A stretch of DNA of 64,000 bases from Agrypnia vestita. Its lineage: Eukaryota; Arthropoda; Insecta; Trichoptera; Phryganeidae. The DNA lies in contig JADDOH010023006.1 in the NCBI GenBank assembly GCA_016648135.1, positions 1 through 64,000 of the forward strand. Direction: 5' to 3'. Below the pieces are notes generated by a model that did no database searches, was not told the origin of the DNA, and saw nothing but the letters and a program-made list of their open reading frames with translations. The first letter of the stretch is position 1. Each line of letters begins with the position of its first letter. The position numbers were made by a program, and so were the translations under genes. Shown piece by piece: positions 48,964 through 61,714 of this stretch.

Positions 48964-51900
48964 TCATACACCACCACTCGGTTTATTCTTCTGATCGAGT
49001 TTATCTGTAAGTGTTGTTTTGCCACCATTGTTTTGAGAATTGTTACTAGGTTCTAGGGAACGGTTAATGTTACTAACACTTGCGATATCTGGTCCACTCA
49101 CAGGTCTCGTACTAGGATTTGCACTTAAATCGATGGACTCTCCCAGGTCTGCGGTAGAATTTGTGAAATTAAAAATGTTAGATCCACTCGGGGGTGTGTG
49201 CATTGTAGTCTGAAGGTTATTGTGTATATTTTGATTAGCTTTGCAAGGCCTCCCCACGCCATGAGAAGTATTCAGCTGAGGGTGACGGTATGAAACGTGT
49301 TTCCTCAGTGCGTCCCTACTTCTGGAGACGTGACTGCAAGCTACGCAGGCATGTCTGGCATTTTGGTGCGTTTCCAGATGAACTCTCAAATTGTACTGAT
49401 TACTCAACTGCTTGTGGCACACGTAACACGTGGCGTATAACTTTGGATTAGTTGGGGAGTGTATCCCGATGGATTGAATGCCCGGTGATAGTGTAACATA
49501 TTTCATGTCTTGGATAATTTCCGGACTTGAGTCCGTTTCAGTTTTGATATTAGTGGGAACATTTTCTAAAGGTACATCGCAGGCTATATTGTCAGAATCC
49601 ATTTCCATAAATATATTACTGTTTGCAAATATATGTGCCGCTTTGCTGCCCATTGGCAACACATCGGAAGTGGTCAGTTTGCCAGCGAAGGTTACCCTCT
49701 CTGATTGTTCTACACTAGATGATGAAAGGTTCAGGTAGCTCTTTTGAAGATCTGAAATCATAATGTTACTAATATATTATGTGTTTGTGTGTAGCATTCA
49801 GTTTTTATGAACTCATTCACTGTTTGCACATTCACAGTTTAAATAAATAAGGTCATGTCTATATGTTTCCTTCAATCAAAGACATGTGATGCTAAAAATA
49901 ACTCACCGCTGAGTTGAGATTTGCCCCTACTTACTGGTGCATTCATCTCCTGACTCCTCTTCTGATTGCTCTTCAGGCTCTCGACGATCTTATCAATTTT
50001 CCTATTTTTTGGTTCAATTTCATTAAGAACCGGATTCAAATATCTTTTACTTTCATTACTTCTTGCGCTTTTCTTACCTAGCAAGTTAAGGTTTCTAGTT
50101 CCACATTCTATTTTCTCTGTATCAAATAATAATTCTTCCTTTACAGAAAAACTTTTTTCTCTTGCATTGTTGTGTTTCAATGAAAGATTTTTTAGAATCT
50201 GCATGCCTTGGTAAGGTTCATCGTGTAAAATATTAGTTTCATTCATATAACTGTGATGTGACATGTGGAGAGGTTCTAGATTTTTCGAAGCCAAATGGGT
50301 CTCGAAAGATTTTTGGAAAGGAGATATCAAATTTTCAGTGCTGCTTGCACTGTCGTTCTGTCGATTCTGTGTCGTTTCATCAGGTGAACAGTTTGTTTCA
50401 TTCTTCGGGTTGAAAGAATCTTCAAATTCTGTTTGCGTTGGAACTTCAGGTATATTCTAGAAAAATAAAAAAATAAAATATTTTTAGTTTGGTGTAAAGA
50501 AATTAAAAACTTTTTGATCAACTACGTTTTAATGTATTCATTTATTTATGGTTTTTGTGTTCAATTTGTAGAACTCCGTATTTATTTTTAGCGAAATTTA
50601 AAACAAATTAAATTTTAATAAATATTATTATTTAGTTCTGCGGGTTAATTATTTTTAAGTGTTACAGCTGTTTCGGCTAGTAAAGCCATTATCAAACAGT
50701 GGATATACCACGTACAAATGACTTATTTATAAAAAAAAATATAAAATTTTAAGTTACCCCTACCCCTTTATAAATATCTAATTACTCTAAAGGGGAAGGG
50801 GTAACTTAAAATTTTATAAATAAGTCATTTGTACGCGGTTTATCCACTGTTTGATAATGGCCTTACAAGCCGAAACAGCTGTAACACTTAAAAATAATAA
50901 ACCCGCAGAACTTAATAATAATATTTATTAAAATTAAATTTTGCTAAAAATTTTAATGTATTATTAAGAAAAAGCAACACACTCTCTCTCTTATGAGAGT
51001 AGTAAAAATTTCTTAGTAAATTTTTAGTAACAGATTGAAAAACTATGCAGCCAAATAAAATAATATTTTTATTTATTTGGTCAAACAATATTATTTTCCG
51101 GTATATATAGTATATACACAAAAAATTCACAAAAACATGCCTTTTTTTGTACGAATTAACCTTACCCCCCCCTTAATCAAGGTCAAGAAAATGCTGACCA
51201 AGATGCCAAACATTATTTTTATTAATGATTATTGTGTAAAAAATGTTCCAAATGTAATAAATATTTTTACAATATATCCTCATACACACTTAGCCAAGAC
51301 AATTATTTACATTTCTTTGATTTAAAAAATGCTTTCACGAACAAAATTTTGTATTGATGACAGCATTAGAATCATAGATTGCTTGTGACCCAGGTAAAAT
51401 GATTTTTTTGCATTTTGGTTTTATTTTTAAATAAAGATGGATTATTATGGTCAGGGGTCAGCAATTTGTTAAGTGAGAAGAGCCAAATTGTCATGGAAAC
51501 AGGATAACAAAAATAACAGAGCTGCATATAAGTAATTTAAATATGTATATAGATACATATAGATTTTTAGGGAAAAAAGTTTGAGATGTTTTATTTAAAA
51601 ATTTAATGAAAACAGCGTCCATGCGTCGTTTTTGATAGCTTCACTATATCTGGCAAATAGTTGCTCATTTTTAATTGAATACATTGTAAATTTTCATCGG
51701 TTATTCTGGTTCTAAGTTTATTTTTTATTCGGTTTTAGTTGAGAATGTTTGTTCGCATTTATAAGTAGATTGTGAGAAATAAGAAAAAGAAAAAGAAAAG
51801 AAAAAGTTTGTGAGAATACTAGAAAGTATAATTTTTAACGTGCATATGTTCCAGGCAATCTATTCCATGTACCAATTAGGTGTAATTGTTTCTATTTTAG

Positions 51901-54341
51901 GCAGTTGTTTTATAGCTGTCCAATTGTGCTGAAAAATCAAATTGGATTTCTCTCTTTCTAGTTATTGAAAGGGGTTGGTCAGATCTGTGAATTTTTGCCC
52001 TACAGTTCCTTGCTTTTTATATCCATTAACTGCATTTGGAGTAAACAAGTATGTGTGTTAAATGGTATTAAGTTCAGACATTTATTTTGAGTGGACGTAC
52101 AATGAAAGCTATGGTAGTCTTATTTGCTCTGAATTGTTGAAAACATTCACCAAAACTGTTCTTCATTTTTCATAATATGCTGCTGAAGTAAATCGCATCA
52201 AAACGAGTACTTTTTTTGTCACGATACTGTCTTAAATTCTTGAAGTGAGACTTGTAGTTTATTTTCAAAGCACTCTGCTTCTAGTAATATATATGCGGTG
52301 TTTTCTTTCCTTTGCATTAATATATTCAAAGCATTAAGATGCGAAGTAATGTTGACCATGAAGTGTAATTTTTGTAGCCATGTGTATTTTTCATTTTTTC
52401 GGGAAATATTCGGGCGCAAAGCGCCTCTTGATTTACCTACTCAGTGGAACGTGAGAATTTCATAGTCAATTTTTCTCCTTAAAATTAAAACTACTCTTCT
52501 GTTCATGCCTGTCTCTTTTAGCTCTACCAATAGCAATGGAAATTATTTTATTTAGGCCAGAAATGGAAATTTTTTTATTTAGTATATTCCAGATATGTTT
52601 CCACAGCATTCGCAATATCTTCCCTGCGTGTTTATCCCTTGAGCAGCGACAGTCTAAGAAGATCTTCTTTAGGACCTTGTGCCGACATATATTGCACAAA
52701 GAGTTAAAAACATTACAGGACTAAAATCGACTTACATTTATCGATAAGTGCTGCTCTGTTACATTTGAAAATATTTTGGCAATTCTGTTAGAAGATTTTG
52801 ACGCTGAAGTTCTGAGTTTATGACTGAAGAGCCGCATATGTCCATGCAAAGAGCCACACGCGGCTCGCGAGCCGCTTATTCCAACCAAATTTATATTTAC
52901 TTAGTTCATAACTTGACCCTTGCATTTGTGAAAGAAATGGACCCATCTGTAAGGGAAGATAACCCAAAATATAGAAAATGATGTCTTTAAAAAGACTCAC
53001 CCCATTCAGATCTGTGAGCCCTGTTATTCTGAGAGCCGCCGCTAGCTTCAGCAGTCCTGGTAGCAACGATCGTGGCAAGGTGACCTCTCCGGCGTACATG
53101 AATGCCACAAGACAGCACAACTCTGCCCAGCCACCCCCCAGAACCACTATCACGGGTTGCTGCGACGAGGGAAGCTCCTGAAAGAGAAATCTTCCATAAT
53201 TTTCGATAGATGTATGTATAAATATATTTATAAATTTAGTTTTATAATTTGATCTAATTCAGTAAATGCATTCTTTGAAATTCTGGTACACCATTGGAAT
53301 ATAGTACTTGTGTTACCTTGAATATGTCCATAAAGTAAGGGCTGCATGTTGACAGGACGATGCGATGTGCTCTCAGAGAACGACCTCCAGCGCACAGAGT
53401 TACATCTGTCAATCGACCAGAATCCAATAACGCTGGCAACCCTCCTAACACACTGCTCTGTTTATTAGAAAAGAAATCATTATTTGCATGTAGGTATATT
53501 ATTTTTATAAATAAAACAAACGCTCTCCTTCAACTGACTTCTGTAACTATTCAGATATTGTTATGAATAAAAAAGGGTGACAGTAAATATCCATTAAATT
53601 TGGTTAAAGAGTAACAATATATTTAAAATTGAGTGTAGGCACGGAGAAGATGATATGTCTGAGCGGGTGAGGCAGGGTTACCATTTTTTCTAAGGATATT
53701 GGACAACATATAAAAATTTATAGCAGGTAGCATTCAATAAAAAACACTATTTATGTTATGGTGAAGGGTGCTTATGTTTTCCACAGAGCCCTAAAAAGTA
53801 ATCACGCAAATTTTGATTTAGATCTGTCAAAAACTATAACATTGCACAGAGAACAGACATACATTTAATTTTATATATATACAATTGAGTATGATTAAAT
53901 GAAGTTAAATAATTTTATTTCCCAATAAATGGACGCAAATCCAAATTTAAATTATGATTTTATTTCAAAATTATTTTTCAACAATAAATTTCGGATAAAT
54001 TAGACAGTTTTCGGTTCCACAATATTCGAAAATCGAGAAAGTTATTATCGAATTAAATCGGAAATTAGCAACTGAGTTATTGCATGAGTACTTTCATAAA
54101 TATACAATTTACCGCGCTATTTTCAAATAATTCATTCAAAGCCACATCAAATAAGATATTAAATTTATATTTAAAAAATACTTTTACATGCAAAAATAAA
54201 AATGCTGCCGCAATAAATTTACCTGAAAAAAAAATGTAAATCAAACGTCGTATTTTAAGAATTTAAAAAAAATGTGTCGTAAATACGCACCTGGTGATTA
54301 TGCCATCTTAGACAAAATTGCTGAGATGATTCGCTTTCCAT
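48964..54341 (-). CDS. BTB/POZ C2H2 zinc-finger transcription factor, 5 exons
   Basis: On the minus strand exons run 54341-54291, 53457-53317, 53177-53001, 50456-49907 and 49751-48964 (TGA). They sum to 1707 nt, 568 residues, with matching phases. Exon 1 gives MESESSQQFCLRWHNHQ, the signature start of insect Tramtrack/Broad/Lola-group BTB proteins. Exons 2-3 complete the POZ dimerisation domain (LTDVTLCAGG, RAHRIVLSTCSPYF, AFMYAGEV). Exon 4 is a long polar, probably disordered linker. Exon 5 holds two C2H2 fingers: CYVCHKQLSNQYNLRVHLETH and CVACSHVSRSRDALRKHVSYRH. Such proteins bind DNA in the nucleus as dimers. The ATG directly follows a splice acceptor (TTACAG), so an untranslated exon must lie further upstream. 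Alternative C-terminal finger exons are common in the group. I cannot name the orthologue. Confidence 0.88.
50602..50945. repeat. Long inverted repeat with degenerate hammerhead-like cores in both arms
   Basis: Arms of about 165 bp (AAATTTAAAACAAATT at the left, AAATTAAATTTTGCTAAA at the right) around a centre near 50770. Each arm contains TTGATAATGGC, a 7-base loop, GCCGAAACAGCTGTAAC: the hammerhead layout with two core changes (C3 to T, G8 to A). Lies in an intron of the BTB-ZF gene. Probably a relic of the same class of element as 32764-33097. Confidence 0.65.
51452..52880 (-). mobile_element. Dead hAT element (ZBED5/GTF2IRD2-like transposase)
   Basis: Left end CAGGGGTCAGCAATTTG fits hAT termini. 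The right side keeps the subterminal AAGAGCCACACGCGGCTCGC and GAGCCGC of this family but not the last bases. Minus-strand translation includes WLQKLHFMVNITSHLNALNI then LMQRKEN, matching hAT transposases of the ZBED5/GTF2IRD2 type (WLCDLAFLxDITxHLNxLN), with many stops. Lies in an intron of the BTB-ZF gene. Confidence 0.65.
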
Positions 54342-55690
54342 CTGTAATGGTAAAGAACTGCGTGAGCGTATTACAAATATGTTCTTAAACTTATTTAAAA
54401 ACACATATCTCTGTCATAGTGAGATAGTAGGTGTATAACTATTACTTGAAAACATCAAAAGAAATAACATCGCTGCGCGCAATCACCGCTATTTTAACTG
54501 TTCGATTAATAACGTTTCTCAATATGCAATACCGTAAATATTTGCAGACTTGCAGTTTACAATTTTGTTTTACTAGTTAAGGGACAGATAAATAAATCCA
54601 GGCTGATTTATTTTTACCAATGCCTGGAGAACCCGAAGTGCACCTATTTCTAGCCTGGAGCTGTCTTATAAATAAATTCAATGACATGCACGTGAAAACG
54701 CACTTCTTATCATTGAATTGATACCCGTAGACAACATCACATACATCGTCGATTTATATTACGAAATATTACCTAAAACATGCAGATCGACGAAGAGATT
54801 ATCTTTTTTTCTTACGAATTTTCTTATACGAAAATCCCGCCATACACTACGACGCATTTTGTTTAGGTAGCCATGTTTATACAAGAATTGACGTGCGTTA
54901 AATGTTTTGTTTCATTTTACTACGTAATATTACTGTGTTAAAAGAGAGAACGCTAATATCATATATTTCGTCAATAGTGCATTCATTTATCTCACAGGGA
55001 GCGTTCACGAACACCATGCGGTGATGTCGCGAATGAAAAGTGCTGGGAGATTTCACGTTCAGGAATCAAGCAATTACGCTTTGGCGACTCGTTCGGTTCC
55101 GTCATCCACAAAACGAATGAATGAACACCAGATTACAAAATTTTGAACAATGTTTTGTTTTCCGCTAATACCTATCTAATGTTTTTGAATCATACTTATT
55201 TTGGCGCATTTATGGTAAAATTTTCACTGTAACGGAAGTTGCGCACGCGCAGCATATTATAGCGGAAATGCGAGAACATGAAATTAGTAATTTAATCGTG
55301 AAATTTTAGTACTTTGGTGCTATGGCTTCTAAAATAAAAAGACTTAGAGAGGAATAACGTATTACATCAAAAAAGTTTACTCACAATTCCACAAAATTAT
55401 CTATGAATAATGCAATTAGTGATTTAAAGAATAATCAGTCAATAAGTGAAGATTAAAAGAGGTATTGAAAAAAGGTTACAGCAAAATCATCAAAATCATG
55501 CGAAAATTTGTAAATCTTCATAAAAATCTATAATTTAGTAATATCATATTGTCTTTAGTAAAATACGTCGAAGAAATAAAGTTAAGCCCAGTTTCAGAGG
55601 TTATGAATTTTGTTGTTAAATGATTATGTAATTTGGCAAGATCAATGTTAAACAAATATTTCTGAATGTTTTGGAATTCTTTAGGCTGTG
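53480..55690. other. BTB-ZF first intron and upstream region
   Basis: Apart from coding exon 1 at 54291-54341, no feature is recognisable. The untranslated first exon and promoter should lie between 54350 and about 55300. Confidence 0.35.
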
Positions 55691-55692
55691 TA

Positions 55693-55835
55693 CAGTTGCC
55701 GGCAAACTTCTTGAAAATTTTTGGCATAGTGGGGGAATGCGCAGAAGACAAATTTTGGGTCCCGTTGGTGGATTGGTACATGCGCAAACTTTCTCACACT
55801 ACGCCGAAAATTGTCAAGATGTTTGCCGGCTACTG
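55693..55835. mobile_element. 143-bp mariner-like MITE
   Basis: Inverted termini CAGTTGCCGGCAAACTTCTT / CAGTAGCCGGCAAACATCTT between TA duplications (55691-55692, 55836-55837). Non-coding. Confidence 0.8.
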
Positions 55836-56303
55836 TACCTAAATGTCTGGAAAATAATATAAATTGTGCAAAACACTAGAATGTAAACCGATTCTCTGTT
55901 TATTCACAGGGTTTCTCAAACATTCAATATTTATTGTCAAGTGTTGCTTTTCCGAGAGCTTTGCTTCACCTCAGAGTCAAATATGTACAGATCTCATTAT
56001 TACAGCTAATTAATAAAGACAACTTGAGAACGCAAACTAATTACAGTAGAACCTCGTTAATTCGATATTCAAGAGACCTAAAAAAACATTTCGAATTATG
56101 CGAAACCCAGTTAATTCGAAATTTAAGGTACCAAAAAAATCGCAATCCAATTGCAAAATTCGCCAAAAATCTTAAATCTAGTGAAAAAACCATAAATTTT
56201 ATGAAAAACTTATGAATTTTCGCATAAATTGAATGAAATCATTTCTAAAACGCAATATTAATATGTTAAAGCAAAGACATTTCTATTGCTAAAATACATA
56301 TTT

Positions 56304-57862
56304 GGCCGTATTCTGAACTAAGCAATATTGCTATTTCTGTGTCTTGACAGTTATTGTACATTAGGGTGGGCCACAAAATGTATGAAAATATTTTTTTTTA
56401 TGATTTCTATTAGGCACTGCAAGAAAAGGGTGCTAAGAAAGAAAAGGTTTTTAGCTTACTTACAAAAGTACATTACAATGGGATATAATCTTCTGCCTCC
56501 GGATTGACTTTAAAGAACACAAATTTTGGAAAAAATCTCATTTTTGACGAGTCTTTACAACAAGATTTAAAAAATTTAAAAATGCATAAAAAACTTAAAC
56601 AATAAAACGAAAATATACTTGTACGAGTTAAATTTATTTATTACAAGTAAATGTTTACAAAAATGGCATTAATATTATTACTTTTATAATGCTTGAAACA
56701 ACCGAAATATCCTTCTTATTATCGAATTTGGCATGGCTTTCCGAGATAATATTTTTTTATAAAGCCTTCTCTCTCAGATTTTTTGCACAATGTTGCTTAA
56801 GCTATCACAGTTTTTTTGCGGCATGGCAGGCGTAGTAATAAGAGTTCTCTTTCTGCTTTTTGGGCGACAAACAGTTGGATGTCTTTGTCAGGTATGGATT
56901 TCAATATTGGTGGATCGGATATATTCTCCTGCCAGTCAATGAGATCTGTATAAGACAATGCATCCAATTTTATAGTAGGTAGTTAATCAGTCAGCATTGC
57001 GATTAATAAATTTTCAGGGTGTGCGAAGTAACTGTTTCTTTGAATTACAGATTCTATTATGGCTTTCAGTTCTGTGGACAAATATTCTGTTACAATGATG
57101 AGTTTGAACAGGTGCCGTGCTCCATTATCATTATCACATTTTATCTTATGCCGATTCCACTCAGAACTTAACAACATCTTCATAGGTTGGTAACATATTA
57201 CTTTTAATATCACTTGAATCACCAAACAACGGACATATCCGCTTTGGACGTGTACGAACCATACTAGAAATGAGAAAAACGAGCCCGATATAACCTCGCC
57301 TAATTGCAGCCAGAGACTGACCAAATACGTGAACAGGGCTTACGTACGCGCTAGGTGTTCCTCAACTCTCCCACACTCAACCCACCAACCCCTCATACTC
57401 GCAATTATGATATACATTGTCTACGCCTGAAGAAAGTTACGTTTATTGGTTGGAAACCTAATTAGAACATATCTCGAAAAAAAACGAAAAATCGTCATCA
57501 ATCCGGAGGCAGCTAGACTTATCAGAATGTAATGATATTTTACCTACGTTAGTTTGAGACCATTTGGCAATTTTTTATCGCTGAGCCCTTTAAGAAATGA
57601 AAAAAAAATTGGCCCACCCTATTGTACATATAACATTATAATGCCGCCAATTTCGAGGTTTGAAATTAATGAATTCAATCAATTATAAAGCTCTTTATTC
57701 ATAATTGTGAATAACTTAGCGTTTGTTTATGTTTTAGAGCTTTCTGATTGATTGAATTCATTAATTTCAAACCTGTCAAACTTAAAATTTTTTAAATTAT
57801 AATGTTATAAAATAACTGTCAAGATACAGAAATAGCAATATTGCTTATTTCAGAAAACGGCC
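56304..57862. mobile_element. Fold-back element split by the 1260-bp transposon
   Basis: Termini GGCCGTATTCTGAACTAAGC / GGCCGTTTTCTGAAATAAGC in inverted orientation, continuing with GCTATTTCTGTGTCTTGACA. A further inner inverted repeat surrounds 57660-57775 (TTTGAAATTAATGAATTCAA). It lies inside a Tigger-like repeat. Confidence 0.7.
56362..57621. mobile_element. 1260-bp DNA transposon with 8-bp target duplication
   Basis: 12-bp inverted termini TAGGGTGGGCCA, flanked by TTGTACAT at 56354-56361 and 57622-57629. An 8-bp duplication suggests a hAT- or P-type transposase. On the minus strand from 57324 there is a protein-like frame (LSSEWNRHKIKCDNDNGARH, LFKLIIVTEYLSTELKAIIE) that continues after one stop as LPTIKLDALSYTDLIDWQEN and IPDKDIQLFVAQKAERELLL. 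I do not recognise the family. It is inserted in the fold-back element 56304-57862. Confidence 0.75.
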
Positions 57863-58309
57863 GATTGACATATTTGCTGTTCTCAGTGGCGAAAAAAAAA
57901 ATCCATTTCGTTATGTTTGGTTGACCGAAATCGAAAATCTTTGAATTTACAGAAGGCTTCTTCAATCTTCACTCGATTTTAACATTCGATTCTGCCTTTT
58001 TTCCAGCTCAAACCAACACAGCACAGCTATTAGGAATATAATAGTCAATAAAAACGTAAAATAATAAGATTAAGTCGTCGTAACGTCTTCCAAAGAATAT
58101 TAAACATTTAAAATTCGTTAAAAAGTTTTGAATTATGTGACTTAAAACGTATTGATTTATGGCGCAAGAGTCAAAAATAATTTAGAATTGCGAATTACCA
58201 GGGTTAATTAACTATGAAATTAAGATTTTCAGACTGTTTAAAAAATGTCGAATTATGGCGATTTTCGAATTATCAGGGTTCGAATTAACGGGGTTTTAAC
58301 TCTATTTAA

Positions 58310-59870
58310 TACACCTGCAGTTTTATTCCAGGTATCGGGCAATCTTTAATGCAAATAGTCTGAGCGTCCTTTTCAATATTACATACAAAACATTTGGGCT
58401 GCTCATGATGACGATATTCATTGCTAGTTCAAAAACCTAGAATAACAGTACTGTTGTCCTTGAGATAAAGAAAAAATATATTATTCCAGACTTTTTCTTT
58501 CAAATAAACATTAGAAAAGAATGAGAGCCTAGTGTGAAGATGATATGCAATCATCCACTTTATAAATCAAGTGAACATCAAATTAACTCACCAATGGAAG
58601 ATTCAGTGGGGGAAAATAATATGCAGGGGAAGAAAACGAAATTCACTTGCATTGTGATAAACTCATAAACTCTGACATAAATTGAATACTTTTAAAATTC
58701 TATGCTATATAATCAACTACCTTTCGGTTTATATTTCAGGGATTATAATATCACGAGTAACATTGATAAGGGAGCGTCCATAAACTACATGGTTCCATTT
58801 TGAATAATTTTAAACCATAGACATACTATAAATATAGACTACTAAACCAAAATACGTACCATAAATATAGACTACCAAACCAAAATATCTGCTAAACAGA
58901 ACTGTAACACAAATTACTGTGAATATAGACGCATATCGCGGGAGTTGTTTAGCTGTGCTATAAGAAAGAAAGAGAAAACATCATAGACTACCAACGTAGA
59001 AAATACAGATATTTACATACTCTGAAGTCAGAATTTCTCTACAAATTATTGAAATAAAACTCAACCATGAAAGGTTATATCCTCTTCTTTATTATGTGAT
59101 GAAGTATTACAATGATTAAAACAACAAACAGACATATATCACGTCGGATTTTTTAAATTGTTAAGGTAAAAAGCGCAAGAGGCAAAAAGTAAGCACTGCG
59201 ATTAGCTACCACTTTATACGCATACGTTCTCCAAAATGATGTATTATTGTCCTTTCTTATACGTGGTTATGAAAATACTTTCTATCTCTTTCTGACTAAT
59301 ACATTTAGTACGTAATAGAAAACAGTAGAGACTAGATGTCTCAGATTTGGTTTTTAGCGACTAATCTATGTTTATAGTACGTCTACGTTTTAAACCCTTT
59401 CCTTCATGTAGCCCTAATGTGGCTTTTTCCTTCACCCTCCCTCGAGTGGAACATAGTTTTTTCTTATTAATTCCAATAGGCATTTTAATTATAGTGACCG
59501 GGTGTCTAATGTTTTTGTCATGTTGATACTGGGCCAGCATGTCACGATGGCTAGCTCTAAGTGACATGTACGCACAGCAATGAATGAATAAAATAAAAAA
59601 GTTAAACAAACTATGGAAATAAATATCCAAACGCTGTTGTGTATTTTGTAGTTTTGATTTTGCCCAATAAAATAATAATGAAGAATTACATAGCCCAGCT
59701 CTGACACCCCCCTGCCCTCAAATATTCCAGCAGAGCATTATGCCTAATCCCTCTCCCCCACCTTGGTCAGGCCGTGTGGTTGGTTAATATATAGTTAGCC
59801 CTGAAGAAAGGATGATTGTTTATGAATATGTATTTTAAATATTATTCTTAAATAAAAAAACTTAATCTAA
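58310..59870. other. Spacer, mostly unassigned
   Basis: A two-unit repeat at about 58825-58895 (ATAAATATAGACTAC). The frames at 59361-59707 have no known domain. Otherwise nothing supported. Confidence 0.35.
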
Positions 59871-59877
59871 CACATTC

Positions 59878-59883
59878 TTTATT
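59878..59883 (-). terminator. Polyadenylation signal AATAAA of mRpS10
   Basis: AATAAA on the minus strand (TTTATT on the plus strand), 55 bp downstream of the mRpS10 stop. This is the only canonical hexamer in the first 60 bp. Confidence 0.65.
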
Positions 59884-59937
59884 TTCAACATTACAAAGTA
59901 GTCCTAAATCATATTATATGAAGAATAAATGCTATAT

Positions 59938-61344
59938 TTATTTGGGGCCTTCTTCACTGGCAGGCGGTTGCAATAAATAATCAGGTGATTTCTGGACCTC
60001 GACTTTGGTGACCTTCATGGCAACACCTTCAGGTAAATTTCTCTCCAAATATTCCAAAAGTGTATCTGCAGTAGATCCTGTCAGTCTGTGTAAATGCATG
60101 AAGCGATAATATGTTCTGATTTCATACTGCACTTTGTGTTTCTTGAAAATGTGAACAGATTTCAATAAAGTGAATCTTTCTTTCTCTGCTTTTCGAATGG
60201 CCCAACTGAAAATCAAAAATCAAGATTTTTTTGAAAACGGCTAGACATTGTGGTTACTGAAAGCGAGCTTGTTGTGGCAGGCCCTGCAATCTAGAGGAAA
60301 AGCATTGGCTATTCCCAAACTTTTTGTTTCACACCCCCCCCCATGCGTCAGTATTTTTCACGGTTCCCTGATTGTCCCTCTGCTGGATTCACCTTCGGCT
60401 TATCCATGCAAAATTGTCGATATTATCACCTTGTGAGTGTTTTCAAACCAAATGATAAGGTGTGATGCAAAATATTTTTCAAACATAGATTTTAAGTCAC
60501 CGAGAAATCAACTACATCGGAAGTCACAAACTGCTGCAACATGGGGAAACAATCTTTGCCACAGTTCATTCATTTATCTTATCTATAGTTATAAGTAATT
60601 TCAAAAGATATAACACGCCTGTAAACCACTTTAGGAACCTTTGGGCTAGATAGTTGCGATCATATCTCTAAAATTTTAAATAAAAATGTCATCTGAGATT
60701 CCTTTAAAACAGAAATGAATACCATGAAAAAGAAAATTTTAAAAATAATGTTTTTACTGTATAATTGCTTTTTTTAAAATAATGTACTTAAAATGGAATA
60801 CTATTTTGATTAAAAGTAGATAAATGATAAAAAAATGTATATATGTATATGGTAAAGTTTATTCTTATCGGGTGAAATTGTATGACCGAATTCTAAGCAA
60901 AGACGTGGCAAAGGCAAAGGCAGAAAACAAAGTGACTCTAGCAAACTTCTAAAATTAACCTTTTTCCAACATCAACTCCCAGATGAGTAGCTGCTGTGGT
61001 GGTGAACCAGGAATAACTCTTGAGGACGGCTGGATCATTTCCCTTCATTTCAAGTTCCACTCGTTTGTACAACTTGTCCGGTTCTGAGGGTGTATTTAAA
61101 ACTATATTCGAAGATTGGATCGGCGATGCTTCCGCTGCCGTCAAGGACGAAGATTCTGTTGCAAGATTCCTGAACAGGAATGCTCGACGCAGGGGGTTCT
61201 GAAAGAAAAACAAAAATAATTATACAATACAATCCAATACCAACGAAATTGAAAACAATGCGAATAGACGAAGTATATTAAACTATCGTAAATTTGTTTA
61301 ATATTGGCAAAAAAATTGTAATTTCTTACCTTAATAATATTCAT
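59938..61344 (-). CDS. mRpS10: Mitochondrial ribosomal protein S10
   Basis: Three exons on the minus strand: 61344-61330 (MNIIK), 61198-60960 and 60205-59938 (TAA), giving 522 nt and 173 residues with consistent phases. The conserved S10 core is visible as [60 protein letters not shown] and [15 protein letters not shown]. The N-terminus is short and basic ([11 protein letters not shown]), consistent with a mitochondrial targeting peptide. The protein belongs to the small subunit of the mitochondrial ribosome. A polyadenylation signal lies 55 bp past the stop. Exon 1 encodes only five residues, so the start rests on the single ATG before a GTAAG donor. Confidence 0.93.
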
Positions 61345-61523
61345 AATATAAATTAATATAGTAAAGTGCGATTAAAAATTGCATACACAATATCCAGAAA
61401 AGATAACCTAAAATTAGCACGAAATGACAGTTCTTTAATCATAAACAATAAGTCATCAACAAGCATAAGCATAGACGTACAGCTATATTCTCTGCTATGA
61501 AAAGTGTATGCCAGTTACATTTT

Positions 61524-61714
61524 TTTTTAAATAGAGATGCGAACACGGAATACGTGTCACATCAATATTCTTACTATTTTCTAATTAAGCTAAACGCTTG
61601 TGCTATGAAAATAGGACTAACTTGCTGGTCTGGAGTGAGATTCGAACCCGCGACCTTTGGATCACGAGGCGAAAGTCCTAACCAATCCTAACCACAAGAC
61701 CAATAAGCTACTCT
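61524..61714 (-). repeat. tRNA-derived SINE, family B
   Basis: Reverse copy with AGATGCGAACACGGAATACG, B box as ATTCGAACCCG, and CCACAAGACCAATAAGCTAC. Upstream of mRpS10. Confidence 0.78.

Larger units (their letters stand above)
56044..58300. mobile_element. Tigger/pogo-like element, outermost of a triple nest
   Basis: Left end CAGTAGAACCTCGTTAATTC and right end GAATTAACGGGGTTTTAAC, with internal matches to the copies at 29566 and 48137 (TTTATGGCGCAAG, GTTAATTAACTATGAAATT). It is interrupted by 56304-57862. No transposase frame. Confidence 0.6.

Noticed and set aside
50650..50690. Active hammerhead ribozyme at 50.66 kb
   Set aside because: C3 and G8 of the core are both changed in both arms; kept only as a hammerhead-like relic.
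52978..53181. 67-codon plus-strand frame
   Set aside because: Antisense to exon 3 of the BTB-ZF gene.
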